The notes: a model not told the origin generated them from the letters alone. 64,000 bases of DNA from Streptomyces sp. NRRL F-6492 (GCF_001280125.1 NZ_LGEG01000215.1:1-64000), one strand, 5' to 3'. Numbered from the stretch's first letter, positions 1 to 13,156 are shown. Translations and numbers: made by a program.

Positions 1-434
1 GGGAGTGCCCGGGTATGCCGCCGGACGCGCTCGCGCCCCACACCTGCGCTCCCGGTCCCGCTCCCGTGGGAGACGGCGCCGGGTGCGGGGGCGGCGGCGG
101 GGCCGGGTGCCGGGGCGCGGGGGTCCCGCCGGGGACGGCGGGGTGGACGCCGAGGCGGGAGCCGGCGCCCGGCGCCGGGTAGGGGGTGTCCCCCGGTACG
201 GGCGGCCGACCGCCCCGGTCGGCGTCCCCCGCCGCGGGAACGGGGCCGGGCGCCCCGCCCGACCGCTCGTGCGGTGGCAGCGGGCCCCCCACTGCGTGCT
301 GCATCCGGTGCCACTCCGTCTCGTACGCCTGTTGTCACCCGGGACCGGTCGTGTACCCGGACGGCGGAACGTTACCGTTCCCGAGCGCCCCCGCCCCCAC
401 AGGGGAACGGCCGGGGGCGCTTCCTGGTGCCCCG
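1..434. other. Intergenic stretch at the window edge, no gene supported
   Basis: The reading frames here are arginine/proline-rich and look like GC-bias artefacts with no recognisable family. The only structure I see is a hairpin downstream of aroQ at 384-421, listed separately. A gene beyond the left edge may use this space as its upstream region. Confidence 0.6.
384..421 (-). terminator. Candidate terminator hairpin after aroQ
   Basis: The 10-bp arms AGCGCCCCCG (384-393) and CGGGGGCGCT (412-421) pair perfectly, with a small CCCC/GGGG helix in the loop. It begins 14 nt after the aroQ stop on the minus strand. There is no U-tract, as is common for Streptomyces terminators. Confidence 0.5.
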
Positions 435-3670
<3,236 letters not shown>

Positions 3671-3674
<4 letters not shown>

Positions 3675-4015
3675 CGATGCTCCTCATGCTCGCGCCTGGC
3701 ACTGCGACGGCGCGCCCGGGTGCGCGGCCCTGGCCCGCCACCCCCGATCCTCCCACGTCCGGAGCGCCCCCTTGGACGGCCGTCCAGCCATCGGACGGGC
3801 GTCTCGGGGTCCGGGACGGTTTCCCCGTCGTCCGGGGCCGTGGCGGACCTGTTCCGCAGCCAGGAGAGGAAGCCGTACGCGACGGTCGACCCGAAGAGCC
3901 CCAGCACGGTGTACCGCACCCACGCGGGCAGGTCACTGAAGAACCCCACGTACAGGAAGCGCACCACGTCGAAGGCGGCGTCCCACTTGGACGCCAGCAC
4001 CAGTTCCCCGCTCAT
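3671..4015 (-). CDS. Small membrane protein between aroE and aroC
   Basis: Function unknown. The 114-residue product has one clear hydrophobic segment (about 31-53), an acidic/proline linker, and a strongly basic Arg/Gly tail (about 75-114). That suggests a single-pass anchor with a cytosolic basic tail. The ATG at 4015 follows GGGGGAC. Its stop overlaps the aroC TTG start by 4 bp, and aroE ends 52 bp upstream, so it is co-transcribed with the aro genes. It has no recognised role in the pathway. Coding is supported by its in-frame overlap and Streptomyces-like codon use. Confidence 0.75.
3681..3685 (-). promoter_or_regulatory. Ribosome-binding site fixing the TTG start of aroC
   Basis: GAGGA on the minus strand, 6 nt before the TTG codon, inside the 3' end of the upstream membrane-protein gene. 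It supports the unusual start codon and reinitiation after the overlapping stop. Confidence 0.7.
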
Positions 4016-4067
4016 GTCCCCCGCGTCCCCCCTCCGGCGCCGGTCGGTCCCCGGCGCCCACGAGAGC

Positions 4068-4895
4068 CTACCGGGCCGCCAGCGCCCGCTCCCCCGCCGC
4101 CCGCATGGCCGCGAGCGGCGCCCGCGGCACGCCCGTCATCCTCTCCACCTGGAGGACGGCCTGGTGGACGAGGAGGTCGAGGCCGCCGACGACCTTGCCG
4201 CCGCGGTCGGACCAGGCGGCGGCCAGCGGGGTGGGCCAGGGGTCGTAGAGGACGTCGAAGAGGGTGCCGACCCGGTCGGGGACGGCGGTGGCCAGGGCGT
4301 TCGTCGTACCGGCGGGGGTGGTCGCGATCACCAGCGGGGCCTCGAAGGCCTCCGCCGCGCGCTCCCAGTCGGCGGTGCGCACGTCCACGCCGAGCCGCTC
4401 GCCCCAGCCGCGCATCTCCTCGGCCCGCGCCTCGCTCCGCACGTACGCGGTGACGGGCCCGGCGCAGATGCGGGCGAGGGCGGCGAGCGCGGAGGAGGCG
4501 GTGGCGCCGGCGCCGAGGACGGCGGCGGCCTCCACCTTCTCGACGCCGCGCTCGCGCAGGGCGGCGATCATGCCGGGGACGTCGGTGTTGTCGCCGACCC
4601 GCCGTCCGTCCTCGCGGAGGACGACGGTGTTGACGGCCTCCACGGACGCGGCCGTGTCGCTGACCTCGTCGAGCAGCGGGATGACCGCCCGCTTGAGCGG
4701 CATGGTCAGGGAGAGCCCGGCCCAACTGCCGTCCAGCTCGCCCACGAATCCCGGAAGCGCCGCCTCGTCGACCTCGAAGCGCTCGTACGACCAGTCGTCC
4801 AGGCCGAGTTCGGCGTACGCGGCGCGGTGCAGGACCGGGGAGAGGGAGTGGGCGATCGGCGATCCCAGGACCGCCGCGCGACGCTGCTTGCTCAC
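4068..4895 (-). CDS. aroE: Shikimate 5-dehydrogenase
   Basis: NADP-dependent reduction of 3-dehydroshikimate to shikimate. The 275-residue protein has the shikimate-binding GSPIAHSLSP (11-20), the catalytic Lys in TMPLK (Lys68), NTDVPG with the catalytic Asp (about 105), and a Rossmann GAGATA loop (about 128-133). The GTG start at 4895 overlaps the mltG stop (GTGA). Placement with aroC, aroK, aroB and aroQ gives five shikimate-pathway enzymes in one run. Confidence 0.96.
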   Translation of the reverse strand: MSKQRRAAVLGSPIAHSLSPVLHRAAYAELGLDDWSYERFEVDEAALPGFVGELDGSWAGLSLTMPLKRAVIPLLDEVSDTAASVEAVNTVVLREDGRRVGDNTDVPGMIAALRERGVEKVEAAAVLGAGATASSALAALARICAGPVTAYVRSEARAEEMRGWGERLGVDVRTADWERAAEAFEAPLVIATTPAGTTNALATAVPDRVGTLFDVLYDPWPTPLAAAWSDRGGKVVGGLDLLVHQAVLQVERMTGVPRAPLAAMRAAGERALAAR

Positions 4896-6721
4896 TGCCC
4901 CTGCTTCCGCTGCTTCTCGTACTCCGCGACGTTCCGGTTGTGCTCCTCGTTCGTCACGGAGAAGACGGTCTTGTCCTCGTTGATCGAGACGAAGTAGTAC
5001 CACGGGCCGGCCGCGGGTTTGATCGCGGACTGGAGCGCCTCCATGCCGGGGTTGCTGATGGGCCCGGGGACGAGCCCGGTCACCTTGTACGTGTTGTACG
5101 GGTCGTCGATCTTGCGCATGGCGTCGACCGTGCCGACGTCGAGGGTGCTCTGCCCCTTGAGGTAGTTCACCGTCGAGTCGAACTCCAGACGGCCCACGGT
5201 CTCCGTGTTGCCGGGCTTGAGCCGGTTGTAGACCACGCGCGCGACCTTGTCGAAGTCGTGCTTGTACTTGCCCTCGACCTGGACGAGGCTCGCCACCGTC
5301 AGCAGCTCCCAGGGCCCTTCGACGCCCAGCGCCTTCGCCTTCGCGTCCAGGTCCAGCTTGTTGTACTCCTGGTTCGCGCGGGTCACCATCCTGCGCAGGG
5401 CGTCCTCGGGCTTGCTGCCCTTCGCGACCGGGTAGCTCGCCGGGAAGAGGAATCCTTCCAGCGGGTCCTTGATGTCGGGGTGCTTCTTGGCCCAGTCGGG
5501 CAGGCCCAGGGAGCCCGCCTTCGCGAGCGCGACCTCCTTGGTGGTGCCGGGCTTGAGGTCCAGGCGCTGGTCGAGCGTCTCGTAGACCCAGGCGTTCCGC
5601 TTGCCCTCGGGGATGATGAGGTTGGCCTGGCTCGCCGGGTCGAGCATCAGCTTGACCGCGGTCTCCGCCGACATCTCCTTCTTCAGCGTGTAGACGCCGG
5701 CCTGGATGGAGTTGCCCTTGGGGTTCTTCAGCTGTGCCGAGGTGAAGGCGTCGACGCTCTTGACGACCCCGGCCTTCTTCAGGATGTTGCCGATGTCGGA
5801 GCCGTACGACCCCTTCGGGATCTCGACCTGGACCTCGCCGGTGCCGCTGCCCGCGTAGTCGGGCACCTCGGCGAACCGGCCCTGCCAGAACTGGTAGCCG
5901 AAGTAGCCGACGCCGCCGACGCCGCCCACCAGGACGACGGCGACGACCAGGCAGGCCACGCCGTTCTTGCCCTTGCGCTTCTTGTCCCTGCCGCGGCGGT
6001 CGCGGTCGTCGCCGCGGGAGCCCCGGCCGGCCGCCGGCTCCTCGTCGTACCCGTCGTCGTAGTCGTCCTCGCGGACGTCTTCTCCGCCGCGGCCGGGGCC
6101 ACGGCCGTCCTCGCCGGTGAAGAAGGGGTGGTTCTCCTCCTCCGGCTCCGGACCGGGCTCCGGCCCCCGGCGCGTCTCCTCCTCCGGCGCCCAGTCGACC
6201 ACCGGCTCCGGCGGGTTCTGCCGGTGGCCGGGGGGACGGGGCGGCGGATAGGCGTCGGGCGTGCCGTACAGGTCAGGGTTCTGGCCGCCGTACGGGTCGG
6301 CCGGGGGCGCGCCGTAGGCCATCGCCGCCTGGCCGCTCTCCCAGGTGCCGTCGTACTGCTGTCCGAGGTGTCCGGGCGTGTCGTAATCGCCCGGCTGTCC
6401 CGTCCCGTACTGCTGCTGGTGCGGCTGCTGCTGGTCGTACGGCTGCTGTTGCTGGTACTGCGACGGGTACTGCTGCTGCTGGTACTGCGGATCGGCGTAG
6501 CCCTGCGGCGGCTGTTGCTGCTGGTACTGCTGCCCGTAGGGGTCCTGGTATCCCTGGCCGCCCTGCCCGTAGGGCTCCTGGTAGCCGTGGCCGCCCTGGT
6601 CGTACTGGCCCGGCTGCTGCGGATGCGGGTACTGCTGCTGGCCCTCCCACCCCTGGTCCCCGTAGAGCGGGTCCCCGGGGTGCCACGGTTCGGAGCCAGG
6701 GCCCCGGCCATACTCAGTCAT
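4892..6721 (-). CDS. mltG: Endolytic transglycosylase MltG (YceG family) with long disordered N-terminus
   Basis: Membrane lytic transglycosylase thought to release or terminate nascent glycan strands. The 609-residue protein has a cytoplasmic region (1-250) that is Gln/Tyr/Pro-rich to about residue 110 and acidic/basic later, one transmembrane helix (about 254-277), and an extracytoplasmic YceG domain to the C-terminus. The active-site segment reads ASLVQVEGKY, where many relatives have VEKE; which Glu aligns with the catalytic one needs an alignment. The ATG at 6721 begins MTEYGRG, as I recall for Streptomyces homologues. Family members average about 340-400 residues; the excess is the disordered part. 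Confidence 0.93.
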   Translation of the reverse strand: MTEYGRGPGSEPWHPGDPLYGDQGWEGQQQYPHPQQPGQYDQGGHGYQEPYGQGGQGYQDPYGQQYQQQQPPQGYADPQYQQQQYPSQYQQQQPYDQQQPHQQQYGTGQPGDYDTPGHLGQQYDGTWESGQAAMAYGAPPADPYGGQNPDLYGTPDAYPPPRPPGHRQNPPEPVVDWAPEEETRRGPEPGPEPEEENHPFFTGEDGRGPGRGGEDVREDDYDDGYDEEPAAGRGSRGDDRDRRGRDKKRKGKNGVACLVVAVVLVGGVGGVGYFGYQFWQGRFAEVPDYAGSGTGEVQVEIPKGSYGSDIGNILKKAGVVKSVDAFTSAQLKNPKGNSIQAGVYTLKKEMSAETAVKLMLDPASQANLIIPEGKRNAWVYETLDQRLDLKPGTTKEVALAKAGSLGLPDWAKKHPDIKDPLEGFLFPASYPVAKGSKPEDALRRMVTRANQEYNKLDLDAKAKALGVEGPWELLTVASLVQVEGKYKHDFDKVARVVYNRLKPGNTETVGRLEFDSTVNYLKGQSTLDVGTVDAMRKIDDPYNTYKVTGLVPGPISNPGMEALQSAIKPAAGPWYYFVSINEDKTVFSVTNEEHNRNVAEYEKQRKQGQ

Positions 6722-6823
6722 CGATCCCCAAAACAGCCGCGAGGCTTCCGGACGATCCGCCTCTACGTAGTGCGGCAGCTGTTCGAACACCGCCGCATCG
6801 CGCGGAACGTTACCGTATCGCGA

Positions 6824-7294
6824 TCAGATGACCACTTCGACGCCCTCGCCGGGAGGATTACCCGATACCCGTTCGGACTCAAGAGCGTTCTGGAGGATGA
6901 TCACGGCGGCGGCCTGGTCGATGACCGAGCGGCCCTTCTTCGCCTTCACCCCGGAGGCGCGCAGGCCCTGGGTGGCGGTGACCGTCGTCATCCGCTCGTC
7001 GACCAGCCGGACCGGCACGGGGGCGACGCCCTTCGCCATCTCCCGGGCGAAGGCGCGGACCTTGGTCGCGGCCGGACCCTCCCGCCCGCTGAGCGAGCGG
7101 GGCAGGCCCACGACGACCTCGATCGGCTCGTACTCCTCGACGATCTGGCGGAGCCTCCGGTGGGCGGCCGGGACGTCGCGTCCCGGCACGGTCTCCACCG
7201 GCGTGGCGAGGACCCCGTCGGGGTCGCACGAGGCGACCCCGATCCGGGCGTCCCCGACGTCCACCGCGATACGGCGGCCGCGGCGCATCGTCAC
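6824..7294 (-). CDS. ruvX: Holliday junction resolvase-like protein RuvX/YqgF
   Basis: RNase H-fold protein of the YqgF family, implicated in 16S rRNA 5' processing and/or Holliday junction resolution. The fold is marked by the N-terminal [12 protein letters not shown] (Asp), the middle [11 protein letters not shown], and the C-terminal DQAAAVIIL containing the last acidic residue. I chose GTG 7294 (156 aa) because GGGGAG lies 5 nt upstream and the codon overlaps the alaS stop. ATG 7288 (154 aa) is the alternative. It lies directly downstream of alaS, with mltG next. Confidence 0.92.
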   Translation of the reverse strand: MTMRRGRRIAVDVGDARIGVASCDPDGVLATPVETVPGRDVPAAHRRLRQIVEEYEPIEVVVGLPRSLSGREGPAATKVRAFAREMAKGVAPVPVRLVDERMTTVTATQGLRASGVKAKKGRSVIDQAAAVIILQNALESERVSGNPPGEGVEVVI

Positions 7295-9960
7295 GCCGTC
7301 TCCCCCACGAGGCGCTCGACGGCGGCGATGGCCTCGCCGACGGCCTCCGGGTTCTGGCCGCCGCCCTGGGCGACGTCCGGCTTGCCGCCGCCACCGCCGC
7401 CGAGGGTCTTGGCGGCCGTGCGGACCAGCTCGCCGGCCTTGAGGCCGCGCTCGCGGGCGGCCTCGTTGGTGGCGATGACCGTCAGCGGCTTGCCGTTGAC
7501 CGTGGTGAACAGGGCGACGACGGCCGGGCGACCGCCCGAGATGCGGCCGCGCACGTCGAGGACCAGCCTGCGCAGGTCGTCGGCGGCGGTGCCGTCCGGG
7601 ACCCGGCCGGTCACCAGGGCGACGCCGCGGATGTCGCGGGCGGAGTCGACGAGACCGGCGGCGGCCTGGAGGACCTTCTCCGCGCGGAACTTCTCGATCT
7701 CCTTCTCGGCGTCCTTCAGCTTGCCGAGCATGGAGGAGATCTTCTCCGGCAGCTCCTCCGGACGGCCCTTGACCAGCTCCTGGAGCTGGGCGACGACCGT
7801 GTGCTCCCTGGCGAGGAAGTTGTACGCGTCGACGCCGACGAGGGCCTCGATGCGGCGCACGCCGGAGCCGATGGAGGACTCGCCGAGCAGCTTCACCAGA
7901 CCCAGCTGGGCGGTGTTGCGGACGTGGGTGCCGCCGCACAGCTCCTTGGAGAAGTCGCCGATGGTGACGACGCGGACCTGCTCGCCGTACTTCTCGCCGA
8001 ACTCGGCGATGGCGCCCTGGCGCTTGGCCTCGTCGATCGGCATGACCTCGGCGTGGACCTCCAGCTCGTGCGAGAGGACCTCGTTGATCTTCTGCTCGAC
8101 GTCGGTGAGGACCGCGCCGGGCACGGCGTTCGGCGAGCCGAAGTCGAAGCGGAAGCGACCGGGCTGGTTCTCGGAACCGGCCTGGGCGGCCGTCGGGCCG
8201 AGGGCGTCGCGCAGGGCCTGGTGGGTGAGGTGGGTGGCCGAGTGGGCGCGGGCGATGGCCCGGCGGCGGCGCACGTCGATGGCGGCGTAGGCGGTGGCGC
8301 CCACGGTCACCTCGCCGACCTGCACGGAACCCTTGTGCACCGAGACGCCCGGGACCGGCTGCTGGACGTCGCGGACGTCGATGACGGCGCCGCTGTGCAG
8401 CTTGATGCGGCCCTGGTCGGCGATCTGGCCGCCGCCCTCGGCGTAGAACGGGGTGCGGTCGAGGACGACCTCGACCTCGTCGCCCTCGGAGGCGGCCGGC
8501 GAGGGGACGCCGTTGACGAGGAGGCCGACGACCGTGGTCTCGCCCTCGGTGCTGGTGTAGCCGGTGAACTGGGTGGCGCCGCTGGTGTCGGCGATCTCCC
8601 GGTAGGCGGTGACGTCGGCGTGGCCGGTCTTCTTGGCCTTGGCGTCGGCCTTGGCGCGGTCCCGCTGCTCCTTCATCAGGCGGCGGAACCCGGTCTCGTC
8701 CACGGAGAGGCCCTGCTCGGCGGCCATCTCCAGGGTGAGGTCGATCGGGAAGCCCCAGGTGTCGTGGAGCAGGAACGCCTTGTCGCCGGAGAGGACCGTG
8801 CCGCCGGAGGCCTTGGTCTCGGTGACGGCGGTGTCGAGGATGTTGGTGCCGCCGCGGAGGGCCTTGAGGAAGGCGGCCTCCTCGGCGAGGGCGACGGTCT
8901 CGATGCGCTTGCGGTCGGTGACCAGCTCCGGGTACTGCTCGCCCATCGTCCCGATCACGGTGTCGACAAGGTCCTGGACGACCGGTCCGGTGGCGCCGAG
9001 CAGGCGCATGTTGCGGACGGCGCGGCGCATGATGCGGCGCAGCACGTAGCCGCGGCCCTCGTTGCCGGGGGTGACGCCGTCGCCGATGAGCATGACGGAG
9101 GTGCGCATGTGGTCGGCGACCACGCGCAGCGAGACGTCGCTGTCGTGGGCCTTGCCGTAGGCGACGCCGGTGAGCTCGGTGGCCTTGTCGATGACGACCT
9201 GGAGGGTGTCCGTCTCGTACATGTTCCGGACGCCCTGGAGGATCATCGCCAGGCGCTCCAGGCCGAGGCCCGTGTCGATGTTCTTCGACGGCAGCTCGCC
9301 GAGGATCGGGAAGTCGTCCTTGCCCGTGCCCTCGCCGCGCTCGTACTGCATGAAGACCAGGTTCCAGATCTCCACGTACCGCTCGTCGTTGACGGCCGGG
9401 CCGCCCTCGACGCCGAACTCGGGGCCGCGGTCGTAGTTGATCTCGGAGCAGGGGCCGCAGGGACCGGGGACGCCCATGGACCAGTAGTTGTCCTTCTTGC
9501 CGAGGCGCTGGATGCGCTCGGCGGGGACGCCGACGACGTCGCGCCAGATCTGCTCGGCCTCGTCGTCCTCCTGGTAGACGGTGATCCAGAGCTTCTCCGG
9601 CTCCAGCCCGTAGCCGCCGTGCTCCACCGGGGTGGTCAGCAGCTCCCAGGCGAGCTTGATGGCGCCTTCCTTGAAGTAGTCGCCGAAGGAGAAGTTGCCG
9701 CACATCTGGAAGAACGTGCCGTGGCGGGTGGTCTTGCCGACCTCTTCGATGTCGGGGGTGCGCACGCACTTCTGCACGCTGGAGGCGCGCGAGAAGGGCG
9801 GCTTGACCTCGCCCAGGAAGTAGGGCTTGAAGGGCACCATGCCGGCGGGGACGAGCAGCAGAGTCGGGTCGTCCGCGATGAGCGACGCCGAAGGGACGAC
9901 GGTGTGCCCGCGCTCCTCGAAGAAGCTCAGCCAGCGGCGGCGGATTTCAGCCGACTCCAT
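7291..9960 (-). CDS. alaS: Alanyl-tRNA synthetase
   Basis: Class II synthetase charging tRNA-Ala. The 889-residue protein has the catalytic domain at the N-terminus ([15 protein letters not shown], then FKPYF and GNFSFGDYF), an editing domain with the zinc-site motifs HSATHL and CGGTH, and a C-terminal DHHA1/C-Ala part ending in a Gly-rich loop (GGGGGGKPD). ATG at 9960 overlaps the stop of the small upstream gene (ATGA). It heads the ruvX-mltG part of the minus-strand cluster. Confidence 0.98.
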   Translation of the reverse strand: MESAEIRRRWLSFFEERGHTVVPSASLIADDPTLLLVPAGMVPFKPYFLGEVKPPFSRASSVQKCVRTPDIEEVGKTTRHGTFFQMCGNFSFGDYFKEGAIKLAWELLTTPVEHGGYGLEPEKLWITVYQEDDEAEQIWRDVVGVPAERIQRLGKKDNYWSMGVPGPCGPCSEINYDRGPEFGVEGGPAVNDERYVEIWNLVFMQYERGEGTGKDDFPILGELPSKNIDTGLGLERLAMILQGVRNMYETDTLQVVIDKATELTGVAYGKAHDSDVSLRVVADHMRTSVMLIGDGVTPGNEGRGYVLRRIMRRAVRNMRLLGATGPVVQDLVDTVIGTMGEQYPELVTDRKRIETVALAEEAAFLKALRGGTNILDTAVTETKASGGTVLSGDKAFLLHDTWGFPIDLTLEMAAEQGLSVDETGFRRLMKEQRDRAKADAKAKKTGHADVTAYREIADTSGATQFTGYTSTEGETTVVGLLVNGVPSPAASEGDEVEVVLDRTPFYAEGGGQIADQGRIKLHSGAVIDVRDVQQPVPGVSVHKGSVQVGEVTVGATAYAAIDVRRRRAIARAHSATHLTHQALRDALGPTAAQAGSENQPGRFRFDFGSPNAVPGAVLTDVEQKINEVLSHELEVHAEVMPIDEAKRQGAIAEFGEKYGEQVRVVTIGDFSKELCGGTHVRNTAQLGLVKLLGESSIGSGVRRIEALVGVDAYNFLAREHTVVAQLQELVKGRPEELPEKISSMLGKLKDAEKEIEKFRAEKVLQAAAGLVDSARDIRGVALVTGRVPDGTAADDLRRLVLDVRGRISGGRPAVVALFTTVNGKPLTVIATNEAARERGLKAGELVRTAAKTLGGGGGGKPDVAQGGGQNPEAVGEAIAAVERLVGETA

Positions 9961-10313
9961 CAGTGGTCCTCATTCCGGTTGTACGAACTCTTGGGAAGGG
10001 TGAAATACGGGGGCGGGGTGGGACCGAGGGCGGTCCTGCGGCGGGGCTCCGGGAGCTCCCCGCCCTGTGCCGCGGCCGGGTCGGCGGAGGCTTCGAGTCC
10101 GAGCGCCTCCCCCAGCTCGGCCTCCCGCTGGACCATGCCCGCCCTCACGTCGAGGGCGAAGTCCTTGAGCCGGTGGCCGGTCTCGACGGCCTTGTTCGCG
10201 GCCTGGGCCGCGAGGCTCTCGGGGGTCAGCTGCTTCAGCTTCCGGTTGACCTTGGCGGTGGCCCACACGCCGGCGGCTGCGCCGGCCGTGAACCAGAACG
10301 TGCGGCGGAACAT
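9960..10313 (-). CDS. Small membrane-associated protein upstream of alaS (DUF6167-like)
   Basis: 117 residues. It begins [17 protein letters not shown], a short hydrophobic N-terminal anchor, then a helical charged segment (about 25-80) and a Pro-rich tail. I recall a DUF6167 family protein in this exact place in other Streptomyces, paired with a DUF948 protein, but no function is known. Its stop overlaps the alaS ATG, and the DUF948 gene ends 6 bp upstream, so the three genes form one transcription unit. Confidence 0.8.
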   Translation of the reverse strand: MFRRTFWFTAGAAAGVWATAKVNRKLKQLTPESLAAQAANKAVETGHRLKDFALDVRAGMVQREAELGEALGLEASADPAAAQGGELPEPRRRTALGPTPPPYFTLPKSSYNRNEDH

Positions 10314-10319
10314 CGCGGC

Positions 10320-10757
10320 TCAGCCCTTCTGTTTCCGGCGTCGCATGGACGGCACGGTACGGCCCACGATCACGGTGCGGCGCGCGGAGGCGCGCGGCGC
10401 GTCCTCCCCGTCCCGGCTCCGGCCGAGCGCCCGGCGCACGCCGTAGCCGAAGGCGGCCACCTTGACGAGCGGGCCGCCGAAGGTGGAGGCGACGGTGGTG
10501 GAGAGCGCGGAGGCGTTGGAGGTGACCTCCTGGACGTCCGAGGCGATGGCGTCGACCCGGTCGAGCTGGGTCTGCGCCGAACGCACGGTCGCGGAGGCCT
10601 CGGCCAGCAGGGGCACGGCCTGCTCCGTCACGTCCGCCACGAGTTTGGTGGTCGCCCTGAGCGTCTGCGCCAGTCTCGCCAGCGCCACGGCGAGGAAGGA
10701 GACGAGGATCGCCCAGAAGACGGCCACCAGGATCCCGGCAACCTCTCCACCGGTCAC
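10320..10757 (-). CDS. DUF948 membrane protein
   Basis: 145 residues with an N-terminal transmembrane helix (about 5-27), followed by a long amphipathic helix rich in Ala/Thr/Ser/Gln and a basic C-terminus ending RRRKQKG. The layout matches DUF948, a chemotaxis-like helical domain of unknown function. GTG at 10757 is the start; the Shine-Dalgarno is weak. It is the first gene of the run to alaS. A TAGGGT sequence about 60 nt upstream may be its -10 box. Confidence 0.82.
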   Translation of the reverse strand: MTGGEVAGILVAVFWAILVSFLAVALARLAQTLRATTKLVADVTEQAVPLLAEASATVRSAQTQLDRVDAIASDVQEVTSNASALSTTVASTFGGPLVKVAAFGYGVRRALGRSRDGEDAPRASARRTVIVGRTVPSMRRRKQKG

Positions 10758-10875
10758 GCTGCACCGCTCTCTGCTGTCGTTGGGCCATGTGAAAAGTCGT
10801 CCCCCGACCCTATCGCGCCCGGGCTGTCGCGCCGTACCGCATTACCGCGCGCGAGACGCCGGTCACGGGATCCGG

Positions 10876-10905
10876 TTGTACGCAGCGCGCGGGGGTGAGT
10901 ACGCT
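10876..10905 (+). promoter_or_regulatory. Promoter of the STAND ATPase gene, nearly leaderless
   Basis: TTGTAC (10876-10881), an 18-nt spacer and TACGCT (10900-10905). A start point about 7 nt later would fall at about 10911-10913, only 2-4 nt before the ATG at 10915, and no Shine-Dalgarno is present. The transcript is therefore predicted to be essentially leaderless. Confidence 0.5.
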
Positions 10906-10914
10906 CCGTGTCCC

Positions 10915-13128
10915 ATGCGACGGAGCAATCTCCCGGCGGAGCTGAACCGGTTCGTCGGGCGGGCCGCCGAGCAGGCCGCACTGGCGGCGCTCCTCGGGAC
11001 GTCCCGCCTGGTCACGGTCGTGGGGGTGGGCGGGGTCGGCAAGACGCGGCTCGCCCTGCGGACGGCGGCGGGGGTGCGGGAGCGCCACGGCGACGGGATC
11101 GGGCTCGCCGACCTCGCGCCGCTGCGCGATCCGGATCTGGTGGCGCACGCCCTGGCCGAGGCGCTCGGCCTCACGGACCACACGCCGAGGCCGCCGCGCG
11201 AGGCGCTGAAGGAGCACCTGGCGGAGCGGCGGATGCTGCTGGTGCTCGACGGTTTCGAGCACCTGGTGGAGAGCTGTGCGCCGCTGGTGCGGGAGCTGCT
11301 CGCGCACGCGCCGGGCCTCACCGTCCTCGCGACCGGGCGCCGGCCCCTGCGGGTGGCGGGCGAGGCGGTGTTCCCGCTGGCGCCGATGGACGAGGCGGAC
11401 GCGGTGGCCCTGCTGGCCGAGCGGGCGGCGGAGGCGGGCGCGCCGGTGCTCCCGGTGGGTGCGGGCACTCCCGCGGAGTCGGACGCGCCGAGCGGCAGGG
11501 GCCCCGGTCCCTCCGAAGTTCCCGAGGCCGTAAGGGAGTTGTGCCGGCGCCTGGACGGGATCCCGCTCGCCGTCGAACTGGCCGCCGGGCGGCTCCCCCT
11601 GCTCTCCGTCGAGCAGATGCTGCACCGGCTCGACGACCGCTTCCGGCTCCTCGCGGACGGCGAGCGCGGGGCGCTCCCCCGCCACCGGACGCTGCGGACG
11701 GCGATCGGCTGGAGCCACGAGCTGTGCACGCCGAGGGAGCGGCTGCTGTGGGCGCGGCTCTCGGTGTTCGCGGGCCCCTTCGACCTGGAGGCGGTGGAGT
11801 ACGTGTGCGGGGGCCGCGAGCTGCCGCCGGAGCGGATCCTGGACCTGCTCGGGGGGCTGCTCGCGCAGTCGCTCGTGTCGCGCGAGGACACGCCCGCGGG
11901 CCCCGTCTACCGGATGCTGGGGACGGTCGCCGCGTACGGGGCGGAGTGGCTGGCGGCGCTCGGCGACACGGAGCGGATGCGGCGCCGGCACCGCGACTGG
12001 TACATGGGCCTGGCCACCTGGTGCGAGCTGGAGTGGTTCAGTCCGCGCCAGGCGGAGGTGGCGGCCCGCACGGACGTGGCGCTGCCCCAGCTGCGGGCGG
12101 CCCTGGAGCTGTGCCTGGAACTTCCGGAGGACGCGCACCTCGCCCAGCACCTGGCGGGCACGCTCTGGTTCGCCTGGGCGGGCTGCGGGCGCCTCACGGA
12201 GGGCCGGTACTGGCTGGACCGGGCGCTCGCGCTCGACTCCGGGCACCAGGGGGCGCGGCTGAAGGCGCTGTGGGTGCTGGGGTACGTGGCGGTCCTCCAG
12301 GGGGACGGCACGGCGGCGGTGGCGGCGCTCCACGAGTGCGGGGAGCGGGCCAGGTCCTCGGGGAACGCGCTGGCGGAGGCGTACGCGACGCACCGGATGG
12401 GCTGTCTGGCGCTGCTCACGGACGACGCGGCGCGCGCGGAGGAGCTGATCGGGCGGGCGCTCGACTCCTACCGGGAGCTGGGCGAGCTGAACAGCAACGT
12501 GCTGATGGGCCAGGTCGAGGTGGCGATGGCGCGGGCCTTCCGGGGCGATCCGGAGGGGGCGGCGGTTCTCTGCCGGGAGGTCCGGGAGATCTGCGAGGAG
12601 CGCGGGGAGCTGTGGACGCGGGCGTACGCCCTCTACGTCCTGGCGTACGCGGCGTGGACCCGGGACGCGTACGGGGAGGCGCGGGAGCTGCTGACCGAGT
12701 GCGTCTCGGTCAACCACGTCTTCCACGACCTGGTCGGGCTCGTCCTGGCGATCGAGCTGCTCGCCCTCGTGACGGTGAGCGAGGGGGACCCGGCGGAGGC
12801 CGCGGTGTTCCAGGGGGCGGCGGTGCCGGTGTGGGACGCGGTGGGCGTCCGGCTCTTCGGCTCGGAGTCGTTCGGCGGCCCGGGGCGGCTGTGCGAGGGG
12901 CGGGCACGCGAGGCGCTGGGCGCGGAGGCGTACGAGGAGGCGTTCCGGGAGGGCCGGGGGCTCTCGCTGGACGCGGTGGTGGAGCGTGCGCTCGCCGGGC
13001 GCCGGGGTCCGGCCGCGGGCGGCCCCGCGACGCCGCGCCCGTTCCGTACGGGCCGGTCGGCGGGGGTGCCGGGAACGCGGAAGCCCGCCGGCTCCCCCAC
13101 CGGAAAGGGCGGGGAAGCGGCGGGCTGA
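10915..13128 (+). CDS. AfsR/LuxR-type STAND ATPase without an obvious DNA-binding domain
   Basis: 737 residues. The N-terminal NB-ARC-like NTPase has Walker A GVGGVGKT (37-44), Walker B LLVLDGFEHL (about 108-117), a sensor region TVLATGRRPL, and GIPLAVELAAGRL. It is followed by a TPR-like helical half (about 380-680). Homologous modules sit in SARP and LAL regulators, but here there is no N-terminal winged helix and no C-terminal LuxR helix-turn-helix. The tail is low complexity. ATG 10915 gives the conserved start RSNLPAELNRFVGR. It is divergent from the DUF948-alaS operon. The partner and signal are unknown. Confidence 0.85.
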   Translation: MRRSNLPAELNRFVGRAAEQAALAALLGTSRLVTVVGVGGVGKTRLALRTAAGVRERHGDGIGLADLAPLRDPDLVAHALAEALGLTDHTPRPPREALKEHLAERRMLLVLDGFEHLVESCAPLVRELLAHAPGLTVLATGRRPLRVAGEAVFPLAPMDEADAVALLAERAAEAGAPVLPVGAGTPAESDAPSGRGPGPSEVPEAVRELCRRLDGIPLAVELAAGRLPLLSVEQMLHRLDDRFRLLADGERGALPRHRTLRTAIGWSHELCTPRERLLWARLSVFAGPFDLEAVEYVCGGRELPPERILDLLGGLLAQSLVSREDTPAGPVYRMLGTVAAYGAEWLAALGDTERMRRRHRDWYMGLATWCELEWFSPRQAEVAARTDVALPQLRAALELCLELPEDAHLAQHLAGTLWFAWAGCGRLTEGRYWLDRALALDSGHQGARLKALWVLGYVAVLQGDGTAAVAALHECGERARSSGNALAEAYATHRMGCLALLTDDAARAEELIGRALDSYRELGELNSNVLMGQVEVAMARAFRGDPEGAAVLCREVREICEERGELWTRAYALYVLAYAAWTRDAYGEARELLTECVSVNHVFHDLVGLVLAIELLALVTVSEGDPAEAAVFQGAAVPVWDAVGVRLFGSESFGGPGRLCEGRAREALGAEAYEEAFREGRGLSLDAVVERALAGRRGPAAGGPATPRPFRTGRSAGVPGTRKPAGSPTGKGGEAAG
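13082..13126. terminator. Hairpin at the convergent ends of the STAND gene and rpsD
   Basis: AGCCCGCCG (82-90 of 13000) pairs with CGGCGGGCT (13118-13126), with further partial pairing of CTCCCC and GGGGAAG inside. It overlaps the last codons of the STAND gene and lies just downstream of rpsD on the other strand, so it could serve both. Confidence 0.4.
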
Positions 13129-13156
13129 ACACCGCGTGGGCGGTACCGCGCCTGCG

